The notes beneath the pieces are model-generated. The model saw only the letters and a list, made by a program, of their open reading frames with translations. It searched no databases and was not told where the DNA came from. Shown piece after piece: positions 24,298 through 32,481 of a DNA stretch of 64,000 nt (position 1 is the first letter of the stretch; the number at the start of each line of letters is the position of its first letter). Both the position numbers and the translations under genes were made by a program. The stretch is from Crossiella sp. CA-258035 (GTDB taxonomy: Bacteria > Actinomycetota > Actinomycetes > Mycobacteriales > Pseudonocardiaceae): assembly GCF_030064675.1 (NCBI RefSeq), contig NZ_CP116413.1, forward strand, positions 4,062,001-4,126,000, read 5' to 3'.

Positions 24298-25638
24298 CTA
24301 GCGCACCAGCTCCAGGACCAGGTCCGCGGCCGTGCCCACCCCGCCGGTCCGGCGCTGCAACTGCGCGAACAGCTCCGCGCGCTCCCGGAAGGACCGCTCT
24401 TCCAGTAGCCGCAACAGTTTCCGGTGCACATCGTCCGGGTCGAGGGTCTCCGGCCGGTCCACCGTGAGACCGGCGCCGCTGTCCACCGCGCGGACCGCGT
24501 GGTCGTAGCAGTCCAGCCACAGCGGCCGGGTCAGCAGCGGTGTGCCGAAGTACAGGCCCTCGTGGAAGCTGTTGCTGCCGGCGTGGTTGAAGAACACCCG
24601 GACGCTGGGGTGGGCCAGCACGTCGTACTGCGAGGGCAGCCAGTCCTCGATCCGCAGGTTGCCGGGCAGGTTCGCGGGCAGGAAACGCTGCTGGTCCGCG
24701 GGCAGCTTCCAGAGCACCTGGTGCCTGCCGTCGAGCCTGCGCGCCACCTCGACCATCGCGCCGACCTCCGCCTCGGTCAGCCGGGTGATGGTGCCGAAGG
24801 CGACGTAGACCACCGAGTCGTGCTCGTCCAGCCAGCGCATCACCGGATCCGTCCCGTCGGTCTCCGGCAGCGGCGGCACCAGGGTGCCCAGCGGCTTGAG
24901 CTTGTCCGGCACCGGGAACGGATAGTCCAGCTCCAGCAAGGAGAAGCACAGGATCAGCGCGGCGGCGTCCACCGCGGTCTGCGGCTGGTAGCAGGACCGG
25001 TCCACGCCGAACTCGCGCATCACCTTGTCGTACTTCACCGCTTGGCCCAGCAGCGAGGGCCGCAGGAACAGGGTCCGCATCCGCCACCGGAACCACCAGT
25101 GCGCCAGCTTCTGCGCCCTGGTCATCACCCGCGGCAGCCCGGACTGCGGCACCGGGAAACCCTTGGGCAGGCTGCCCTGGCAGATGTCGCTGGGCAGGAA
25201 CGGCGCGGTGAGCACGAACGGGATCTTGCGGGTCATCGCCACCAGCAGGGCGTGGTGGCACAGGCTGTTGATCACCATCAGCGCGGGCCGGATCTGGGTC
25301 ACCGCTTCATCGAGGCGGCGGTAGCGGTCGCGGAAGTACTCCGGGTCCATCGACTGCGCGATCCGGGCCCGGTAGGCGGCGAACCGGGACCGGCCGGTGA
25401 CCGCGCGGTAGGTCCGGTCATCCCACATGGTCGCGGCGAAGGCGGGGTTGACCGCACCGAGTGAGACGAACTGGACAGACGAACGCGCGGCCAGCTTCTC
25501 GACCTCGACCCTGCGGTTCTCATCCGAGGCGAACCACAGGTCGGGCACGCCCCGCCTGGCCAGCTCGCCCGCCACCGCGAGGCTGGAGTTGATCAGCCCC
25601 GTCGACTGGGTGCAGCAGAACAGGATCGGTCTGGTCAT
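24298..25638 (-). CDS. GT1-family glycosyltransferase
   Basis: A 446-aa GT-B glycosyltransferase of the UGT/MGT type. The N-terminal acceptor domain begins MTRPILFCCTQSTG; the C-terminal donor domain has VVYVAFGTITRL (about 275) and the donor-binding loop FNHAGSNSFHEGLYFGTPLL (about 355-375). The Asp/Glu-Gln end of the plant PSPG box is D-C-Y-D-H here, so the sugar donor cannot be predicted. The ATG at 25638 follows AAGGGGACGCG. It would attach a sugar to a hydroxyl of the cluster product. No deoxysugar genes are nearby, so a common nucleotide sugar is likely. Confidence 0.9.
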   Translation of the reverse strand: MTRPILFCCTQSTGLINSSLAVAGELARRGVPDLWFASDENRRVEVEKLAARSSVQFVSLGAVNPAFAATMWDDRTYRAVTGRSRFAAYRARIAQSMDPEYFRDRYRRLDEAVTQIRPALMVINSLCHHALLVAMTRKIPFVLTAPFLPSDICQGSLPKGFPVPQSGLPRVMTRAQKLAHWWFRWRMRTLFLRPSLLGQAVKYDKVMREFGVDRSCYQPQTAVDAAALILCFSLLELDYPFPVPDKLKPLGTLVPPLPETDGTDPVMRWLDEHDSVVYVAFGTITRLTEAEVGAMVEVARRLDGRHQVLWKLPADQQRFLPANLPGNLRIEDWLPSQYDVLAHPSVRVFFNHAGSNSFHEGLYFGTPLLTRPLWLDCYDHAVRAVDSGAGLTVDRPETLDPDDVHRKLLRLLEERSFRERAELFAQLQRRTGGVGTAADLVLELVR

Positions 25639-25865
25639 CGCGTCCCCTTACTAATCAATCAGTCAGGTTGTCCGGTTCAGGACAGTAAAAGGCGACGAGA
25701 GCTAGGGAAAACCTGGCAGCGGATGCCAGTTGTCGATCGTTTGCGGTCGCCCAGGTCCGCCCGGATGGCGCCTGACCACACCTCGGCGACGGCGATTCGG
25801 TGCCGCGGCCACATGGTGCGGCGCAGATCCGGCTGCCTACCGTGAGGGCCCCGAGGGAGGTGGCG

Positions 25866-27554
25866 ATGAGAACACTCACCATTGGCCTGCTCACGCTCCT
25901 GCTGACCACCGCCGCGCCCCCGCCGACCGGCCGGTCGGCCACCACGCCCTGCACGGGCCTGACCGGCCTGCGGATTCCCGCCGCCGCCATTGGCCTGCCC
26001 AGCTCAGGTGGCGTGGTCACGGCAGCCGAGCAGGCGGTCGGACACTGCCGGGTGACGGCCGCGATCCGCCCGGTGGACCCCGCCGCGCCGGAGATCCGCT
26101 TCCAGGTCGGCCTGCCGAACCGCTGGAACCGCAAGGCGATGATGTTCGGCGGTGGCGGCTACAACGGCACCATCCCCGACATCGCGGGCACCGTGCCCTT
26201 CGGCCCCGCCGACCGGCCCGGCCCGCTGGCGCAGGGCTACGCCACCTTCGCCAGCGACTCCGGCCACCAGGCGGCCCCGGACTTCCAGCCCACCCGGTCC
26301 CTGGACGGCTCCTTCGGCCGCAACGACGAGGCCGTGCGCAACTTCGCGGGCGAGGCGCTGAAGAAGACCCGCGACGCGGCCCTGCACATCATCACCCGCC
26401 ACTACCGCGGAGCCAGGCCAGCGCACAGCTACTTCGCCGGCGGCTCCACCGGCGGCCGGGAAGCCCTGGCCGTCGCCCAGCGCTGGCCCGCCGACTTCGA
26501 CGGCGTCATCTCCGTCTATCCGGCCTGGAACGCCGCCAGCCTCGACCTGTTCTTCGGCCACCAGGCCCACATCCTGTCCCAGCCCGGCGCGTTCCCCGGC
26601 CCGGCCAAGCAGGCGCTGCTGCACCGCGCCGTGCTCACCACCTGCGACCCCGCGGACGGCCTCACCGACGGCGTCATCGCCAACGAAGCGGCCTGCCACT
26701 TCGACCCGCACACCCTGCGCTGCCCCGACGGCGCGGACCTCGGCGACTTCTGCCTGTCCGACAAGCAGATCCACGCCGTGCGCGCCCTGTCCGCACCACT
26801 GCGCTGGCCGTATACCCTGGCCAGCGGCGAAACCGGCTACCCCGGCTTCCCGTTCCTCTCCGGCGCGAGCATGACCACCGCCGTGCTCGGCATGGGCACC
26901 CAGGCCCCCGCCAACCCGATGCCCAAGACCAGCGGCTACGGCGTGCAGTTCTGGGACCAGTGGGTACGCCACTTCGTCACCTGGGACCCCGCCCACAACC
27001 CCCTCGCCATCGACCCCAGCCACCCCGGCCGCTGGCAGCAGCGGATCAGCGAGCTGTCGGCGTTGCAGGACATCAACAACCCCGACCTGAGCCGCTTCGC
27101 CCGCGCCGGCGGCAAGCTGATCCTGTTGCACGGCACGGCGGACGAGCTGGTCAGCCATCGGTCCACAGTGGACTACTTCGACCGGGTGCGGCAGCGGATG
27201 GGCGAGCCCGCGGTACGCCGGTTCGCCCGCTTCTACCTGGTGCCAGGAGCCAACCACGCCAACGTGACACCGGCGTTCATGGCCGGCTGGGACTCCCTGG
27301 GCGCACTGGAGCGGTGGGTCGAACACGGCAGAGCACCCCGGGACCCGGTGGTCACCGACAAGAACCCCAGCGCACTCGGCCGCACCCGCCCGCTCTGCGA
27401 GTCCCCGTCCTGGCCACGCTACCGGGGCACCGGCGATCCCTTGGCGGCAAGCAGTTTCGCCTGCGTCAGGACTGCGGCTGCCACGGAGCCCGCAGCACCT
27501 GGTCGAGCAGACCGTTCGCATACTCGACCAGCCAGCACACCTCCCGCGCGGTGA
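25866..27554 (+). CDS. Secreted tannase/feruloyl-esterase-family protein lacking the CS-D-HC cysteines
   Basis: A 562-aa alpha/beta hydrolase of the tannase and feruloyl esterase B family, with a signal peptide (first 25 residues) and an ATG at 25866 behind GAGGGAGG. Catalytic residues by alignment are Ser194 in GGSTGGRE, Asp426 in HGTADEL and His464 in GANHANV. Characterised members have a Cys next to both Ser and His that form a disulfide; here both neighbours are changed (Gly193, Ala465). Family substrates are phenolic esters. The conserved end is near SSFACV (about 27466); the last 30 or so residues read through into the antisense of a broken neighbour. Confidence 0.88.
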   Translation: MRTLTIGLLTLLLTTAAPPPTGRSATTPCTGLTGLRIPAAAIGLPSSGGVVTAAEQAVGHCRVTAAIRPVDPAAPEIRFQVGLPNRWNRKAMMFGGGGYNGTIPDIAGTVPFGPADRPGPLAQGYATFASDSGHQAAPDFQPTRSLDGSFGRNDEAVRNFAGEALKKTRDAALHIITRHYRGARPAHSYFAGGSTGGREALAVAQRWPADFDGVISVYPAWNAASLDLFFGHQAHILSQPGAFPGPAKQALLHRAVLTTCDPADGLTDGVIANEAACHFDPHTLRCPDGADLGDFCLSDKQIHAVRALSAPLRWPYTLASGETGYPGFPFLSGASMTTAVLGMGTQAPANPMPKTSGYGVQFWDQWVRHFVTWDPAHNPLAIDPSHPGRWQQRISELSALQDINNPDLSRFARAGGKLILLHGTADELVSHRSTVDYFDRVRQRMGEPAVRRFARFYLVPGANHANVTPAFMAGWDSLGALERWVEHGRAPRDPVVTDKNPSALGRTRPLCESPSWPRYRGTGDPLAASSFACVRTAAATEPAAPGRADRSHTRPASTPPAR

Positions 27555-28110
27555 AGCTCCCCTGGTGCCACACCATGAGTTCGGTCGGTCCGATCCGGTG
27601 CTCGATCGCCCACGCCGCGGGATGGGTGAGCATCCGCTGCCGGAGGTCCGGGCTGAGCACCGGGTTCTCGAACGACGGCACCGGACAGGACACCTCGAAG
27701 CCCCGGTCGAAGGGCTCGCCGCCCGGCCACAACCGCCGCGCGCTGTAGCCGCCCCGCAGCCAGCCCCGCCGCCGGACCAGCAACGGCGGGCACGGCGCGG
27801 GCAGCGGCAGCGTCACGACCACCTGCGGTGCCGGGTACTAATTCGTGCCCTCATCGGCGGCCACGGCCAGGAACGGACGTCCGCGATGGTTGCCGTGCAC
27901 CAGCTCACCGCTCGGCCTGCCGGGCAGCGGCGCGTTATCCCGCCGAAGCGGTAGTGCAGCAGAGAGGTGTCCGCCCCGACGCTGTACCGCTACCCGAACC
28001 GCCCCAGCCCGGCCTGACGACGCCCGTTGAGCCAGCACGCCACCAAGATCAGCGTCACCAGCGCGACGAACGCGAGCACCAGTAGCCATTCCGCACCTGT
28101 ACAACCCCCG
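27466..28110 (-). pseudogene. Broken actinobacterial membrane-anchored protein gene
   Basis: Three pieces of one likely protein in different states. An N-terminal membrane segment (EWLLVLAFVALVTLILV and a basic WLNGRR tail, about 28100-27990) ends in a TAG. The frame must then shift to continue with a segment reading GELVHGNHRGRPFLAVAADE. That stops at a TAG at 27838, after which the same frame reads VVVTLPLPAPCPPLLV and runs to 27466 (FEVSCPVPSFENPVLSP, HRIGPTELMVWHQGSFT). The order, one TM then GRPF then LP-x-PLP then a C-terminal domain, resembles common hypothetical proteins of actinomycetes. A GTG at 27822 could still make a 118-aa C-terminal product. Confidence 0.5.
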
Positions 28111-28509
28111 GCGGCCGTCCAGGTTGCCAACGTCCACGGGCAGGGCAGGCGGTTGAGCCGGACGACCGAACCCGGGTGGCGCCAATGAACAGCGCCATCC
28201 GGGCTTCCGCACGCCCGCCCTGCGAGTCCACCCCTGCACACCCGCCCCTGCGAGCCCGTCCTTCGCGCGTAACCTTCTCCACAACCATGAGTGATGGACC
28301 ACTCACTCCTGATTGGCGCAAGCGAGCCCTTCGGGCCTGAGTGGTCGACCACTCACACCTGCTACGCCGCAGGTCGACCCGAGTGACCGAAAGAGTGGTC
28401 GATCACTCACACTGGGCTGCCGCCTTGGGTGCTGAGTGGTCGGCCACTCACACTTCTCCAAAAGTCGAGCCCGGGTGGCGCCGATGAGCAGCGCCACCCG
28501 GGCCCTCGC
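28111..28509. repeat. Intergenic island of palindromes and hairpins
   Basis: No gene is seen here. It holds four copies of a palindrome based on TGAGTGGTCGACCACTCA, at 28288-28308, 28338-28358, 28393-28412 and 28433-28453, and two copies of a GC-rich hairpin at 28171-28203 and 28469-28503. Copies differ by a few bases, mostly at the palindrome centre. The block lies between the broken gene and the Rpf-like gene. Confidence 0.85.
28469..28503. terminator. Hairpin terminator of the Rpf-like gene
   Basis: A perfect 13-bp stem (28469-28481 with 28491-28503, nine-base loop) directly follows the stop codon of the leftward Rpf-like gene. An imperfect second copy is at 28171-28203. Confidence 0.7.
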
Positions 28510-29340
<831 letters not shown>

Positions 29341-29506
29341 CGGCGACCGGAGGTTTGACTCGGCGAGAGAAGGTTTGCGCAGCTCACGGCCACAAACGCG
29401 AGGGCCGCTCAGGTGCTGTTCGACGGCCTGGACAATCACACGAAGTGATGAAGCGGACACGCAGCGGAACAATCAGGCTGTCGGGGGATCCCGCCCAGGC
29501 GCGTCG

Positions 29507-29854
29507 TCACCCTCGGGGCTCGTGATAGCCGGTCACCGAACCACCCTCGCCGACCTCGCTGACCTCCTGGTTGACCGTCAGCCCCGCGCCCGCGGGCAGG
29601 CCGCTCGCACCCACCACCTCGCCGCTGACCCGTTCCGCGCGCTGGTCGACCCGCACCCACGCCTCGGGTTCCTTGCCGCTGGCCCGCCACCACTCCAGCC
29701 CGGCCCACACCAGCACCACCAGGGCCACGCCGGTGATGATCGCCCAGCCGGGGCTGTTGGTGGCGATGTTGATGCCCGCGCTGGCCGCCGCGCCGATCAC
29801 GATGGAGGTGGCGGCGGCTGGGCCCCGACCGAGCCGGAAACGTCGTTGCCGCAC
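29507..29854 (-). CDS. Small membrane protein of unknown function
   Basis: A 115-aa protein with a strong ribosome site (AAGGAGG) before the GTG at 29854. A basic N-terminus (VRQRRFRLGRG) precedes two hydrophobic stretches: TSIVIGAAASAGINIA (about 15-30) and AIITGVALVVLVWAGLEWW (about 37-55). A soluble tail contains AERVSGEVVGASGLPAG and NQEVSEVGEGGSVTG. I do not recognise the family. It lies 37 bp downstream of the FAD oxidoreductase on the same strand, so co-transcription is likely. Confidence 0.65.
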   Translation of the reverse strand: MRQRRFRLGRGPAAATSIVIGAAASAGINIATNSPGWAIITGVALVVLVWAGLEWWRASGKEPEAWVRVDQRAERVSGEVVGASGLPAGAGLTVNQEVSEVGEGGSVTGYHEPRG

Positions 29855-29891
29855 CTGGACCTCCTTGTGGTGGCGCGAAATCCGGTCAACC

Positions 29892-31265
29892 CTACCGCTG
29901 CCTGCTGCCCAGCACCCTGGCCTCGGCGGCGGTGAACGGTGGGGTCTGCCTGGCCGGGCCGGCGCCCGCGCGGGCGGCGTGCCAGAGCACCCTGGGGCTG
30001 AGCAGGCTGCTGGGTGGGGCGATGAGGTTGAAGATGTCGACCTGGGTGTCGGCGATGGCCCTGCTGTGCGCGCCCGCGGCGGAGATCCACTCGCCCAGGC
30101 GGTCGAAGAATGCCTCGATCCGGCCGGAGGCGGCGCCGGCGTGCCGCTGGTCCTGGCCTGCCGCCATGTCCCAGGCGTTCGCGCTGGCCTGGGTGATGGC
30201 GCGTTGCAGGGCGCGGGTGTCCAGCTCGCGGCGGGCCAGCTGGGTGCGCACGGCCAGTGCGGACAGGGCGGCGGCGGACATGCCGTGGCCGTAGATCGGG
30301 TTGAAGGTGGCGTAGGCGTCGCCGAGCACGGCGAAACCGTGCGGCGCGGGGCTGAGGCGGTCGAAGTGTCGGCGGCGGTTGGCATCGGCGCGGAAGCCGA
30401 AGGGCTGGCACAGCGGCGTGGCGGCGGCGATCAGGTCGGCCAGCACCGGGTGCGGCAGCCGGGCGGCGAAGTCGTGGAAGCCGTCCGGATCGGTGCTGGG
30501 CCTGCTGCCGGGGCCGCCGGAGAGGGTGATCATCCACTGGTCCCGCTCGATCGGGACCAGGGTTCCGTTGCGGCGCACCGGGTTGTCCGGTCCCGGGCTG
30601 CTCTGCACGGTGATCGCCGGGAAGTCCGGGACCGCTTCCGGCGGGGCCTGGAAGACCGCGGTGACGTAGAAGATACCGGGGTCCACAATGGACTGACGGA
30701 CCGGTGGGAAACCCAGCTCGGTCAACCAGTTCGTGGCCCGGGAGCGGCGGCCGGTGACGTCGATGACCAGGTTCGCGGCCAGCTCGGCCGGCCTGCCGGT
30801 GTCCGGGCTCCGGGTGCGCACGCCGGTGATCCCGGCCGGATCTCCGCGCAGGCCAACGACTTCGGACCGGCCGGCGATGGTCACGTTGGGCAGTTCGCGC
30901 AGCCGCCCGCGCAGGGTGGACTCCAGCAGTGAACGGCTCGCGCCCACCAGGAACTGCCTGCCCTGATAGCGCGGGAACCAGCCGCGCGAGGTCAGGCCGA
31001 GGTAGCGGCCGGGCATGTTGAGGTGCTGCGCGCCTGCCGCGTACAGCTCGGCCAGCACCCCCGGCACCAGCGCCTCGATCGCCCGCGCGCCGGCGGAAAC
31101 CAGCGCGTGGGTGTGCCTGGCCTGCGGCGCGCCCCGGCGCGGCACCGGGTCCGCGGTGAAGCTGTCCTGCTCGACCACGGTCACGGACTCCGCGTGTGGC
31201 GCGACGGCGAAGGCGGCCAGCATCCCGCCCATCCCGCCGCCGAGAATCGCGGCGTGCTGCACCAC
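29892..31265 (-). CDS. FAD-dependent oxidoreductase (monooxygenase fold)
   Basis: A 457-aa flavoprotein with the N-terminal GGGMGG dinucleotide-binding loop, an Arg-rich PRRGAPQARHTHAL segment, the DVTGRRSRATNWL segment near 185, and a GDAYATFNPIYGHGMS flavin-contact segment near 310. The overall pattern fits FAD-dependent monooxygenases related to geranylgeranyl-reductase and halogenase folds; no halogenase WxWxIP motif is visible. Start at GTG 31265 behind GGGGAGGAC; a second GTG follows directly. Substrate unknown. It is not clearly part of the terpenoid cluster. Confidence 0.8.
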   Translation of the reverse strand: MVQHAAILGGGMGGMLAAFAVAPHAESVTVVEQDSFTADPVPRRGAPQARHTHALVSAGARAIEALVPGVLAELYAAGAQHLNMPGRYLGLTSRGWFPRYQGRQFLVGASRSLLESTLRGRLRELPNVTIAGRSEVVGLRGDPAGITGVRTRSPDTGRPAELAANLVIDVTGRRSRATNWLTELGFPPVRQSIVDPGIFYVTAVFQAPPEAVPDFPAITVQSSPGPDNPVRRNGTLVPIERDQWMITLSGGPGSRPSTDPDGFHDFAARLPHPVLADLIAAATPLCQPFGFRADANRRRHFDRLSPAPHGFAVLGDAYATFNPIYGHGMSAAALSALAVRTQLARRELDTRALQRAITQASANAWDMAAGQDQRHAGAASGRIEAFFDRLGEWISAAGAHSRAIADTQVDIFNLIAPPSSLLSPRVLWHAARAGAGPARQTPPFTAAEARVLGSRQR

Positions 31266-31632
31266 GACAGTCCTCCCCAGGGATGGTGTGCCTGCGCCTC
31301 CAGGAAACTCGCGCCCGCGCCCATTGACGATCGGCTGATCGGGGTGACTGTCAGCCTTCCGCAAAATCGTGTCGTGGTGCGGCAAGAACTGTCGGCATTC
31401 GACGGAAGTTTGCGTCGGCCGCCAGACAAACCGCAGGTCGCTGTCGACATTCCGCCATTCGCCGCGTTGCCACACGATCGAGTGGTGAAAACCAGACCGG
31501 CAGTTTTGCAAGCGGCTGGCCGGCCGCGGCTCCAGCGGACCCAGCGCCCGAAGAGGCGGCGGTTCGGCGGTGACCCGATCGGGTAAGGCTGGAGGGCAGA
31601 TGATCGTCAGCGCACCGTGGAAAGGGCCGAGC
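31266..31632. other. Intergenic region without recognised gene
   Basis: A 367-bp spacer between the divergent FAD oxidoreductase and STAS genes. No coding pattern, hairpin or RNA gene stands out. Less GC-rich patches at 31340-31400 may hold the promoters. Confidence 0.5.
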
Positions 31633-32016
31633 ATGAACAGCGCCACCCCGCAGGACCACACCCCCACCGCCGCAGGCGCCGCGCCGATGACCGTCACCGT
31701 GGTCAGCCACCCGGAGGGCGTGGTGCTCACCCTGGTCGGCGAGGTGGACATGCTCACCACCCCTGACCTGCGCAAAACCCTCAAAGAGGTGCTGAGCACC
31801 GAACCGCCGGTGATCGTGCTGGACCTCACCGAGGTCGACTTCTTCGGCTCCAGCGGCCTGGCCGCCCTGGCTGAGACGCACCAGCAGGCCGGCCGCACCG
31901 ACCTGCGCGTGGTGACCACCAGCGCCGCCGTGCTGCGCCCGCTGCACGTCACCGCGCTGGACCGGCTGATCGGGGTCTTCCCGACGGTGACCGCCGCGTT
32001 GGAGGCCCCGGTCTAG
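31633..32016 (+). CDS. STAS-domain anti-sigma factor antagonist
   Basis: A 127-aa STAS protein of the SpoIIAA/BldG type. Core strand LVGEVDMLTTPDLRKTL and the phosphorylation loop DLTEVDFFGSSGLAAL contain the conserved serine that a kinase/anti-sigma factor would modify. The first 20 residues are a flexible Thr/Ala/Pro tail. The ATG at 31633 follows AAAGGGCCGAGC. Partner anti-sigma and sigma factors are not encoded next to it, so the target sigma factor is unknown. Confidence 0.9.
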   Translation: MNSATPQDHTPTAAGAAPMTVTVVSHPEGVVLTLVGEVDMLTTPDLRKTLKEVLSTEPPVIVLDLTEVDFFGSSGLAALAETHQQAGRTDLRVVTTSAAVLRPLHVTALDRLIGVFPTVTAALEAPV

Positions 32017-32279
32017 GCCGCGGGCGGCCGCCGGTTCCGGCGGACCAGCAGCACCACCACCACGGCACCGCCTGCGAGCAGGACCAGCAGTGCGGTGCCG
32101 CTCAGTGTCCACGGCAGCACCACCGGGGCCGCCGAGCCTCGCCAAGCGCGTCGACCTCCCGTGTCCGGGTCCTGGCCAAACTGCTGTTCCCCCAGGTGGG
32201 CGAGTGTTGGCCGCTGGTTGCCGTGCCTGTCCACAGAGGACGTTTGCCGGGCGACAAAGAGTGGGTAGTCCGCCGTCAT
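32013..32279 (-). CDS. Possible small membrane-anchored protein
   Basis: An 88-aa frame with a polar N-terminus and a C-terminal transmembrane helix (LSGTALLVLLAGGAVVVVLLV) followed by a basic RRNRRPPAA tail, the layout of a surface-anchored protein without LPXTG. It has no signal peptide at the ATG start, no clear ribosome site, and its start codon overlaps that of a divergent gene. Either this or nothing occupies the 260-bp gap. Low confidence. Confidence 0.4.
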   Translation of the reverse strand: MTADYPLFVARQTSSVDRHGNQRPTLAHLGEQQFGQDPDTGGRRAWRGSAAPVVLPWTLSGTALLVLLAGGAVVVVLLVRRNRRPPAA

Positions 32280-32481
32280 GACAACCAGTCCTGACGGCGC
32301 GCGTTGCGCCGGCCGTGCGCGATGGCTCGACGAGGTCGACGGCGTGCTGGAGTGCGCCCGTCCGGCCGGACACCCCGGCGCGCACCGGGCGCACGTCGAC
32401 CCGGTGACCGAGGTGTCCTGGCGGGAGGACCACTCCACGTCCACCAAGGGCCTGGTGGTCGTGGACTGGGAACCGGCCTAG
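32278..32481 (+). CDS. Small Cys/His-containing hypothetical protein
   Basis: A 67-aa protein with LECARPAGHPGAHRAHVDP, a Cys/His pattern seen in small actinobacterial proteins of unknown function. The ATG at 32278 overlaps the start of the opposing small frame. The stop overlaps the end of the convergent ATP-grasp gene by four bases. Function unknown. Confidence 0.55.
   Translation: MTTSPDGARCAGRARWLDEVDGVLECARPAGHPGAHRAHVDPVTEVSWREDHSTSTKGLVVVDWEPA

Larger units (their letters stand above)
6054..25638. other. Terpenoid-like biosynthetic gene cluster (predicted extent)
   Basis: Fourteen genes between two terminators and unrelated flanks: five P450s, two cobalamin-type radical SAM proteins, one SAM methyltransferase, one FAD monooxygenase, UbiA, polyprenyl synthase, squalene-hopene-like cyclase, SARP and glycosyltransferase. 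Almost all junctions within operons are overlaps or gaps under 45 bp. The borders are inferred; the tannase-family gene at 25.9 kb could be an outer member. Confidence 0.8.

Noticed and set aside
6054-25638. RiPP cluster based on two radical SAM proteins
   Set aside because: No precursor-peptide gene, RRE-like domain or leader peptidase was found, while terpenoid genes are abundant.
28288-28453. CRISPR array
   Set aside because: The repeats are palindromic, unequal in spacing and diverged, only four copies exist, and no cas gene is in the window.
29892-31265. Flavin-dependent halogenase
   Set aside because: The halogenase WxWxIP motif and active-site Lys segment are not visible; only a general FAD monooxygenase pattern is seen.
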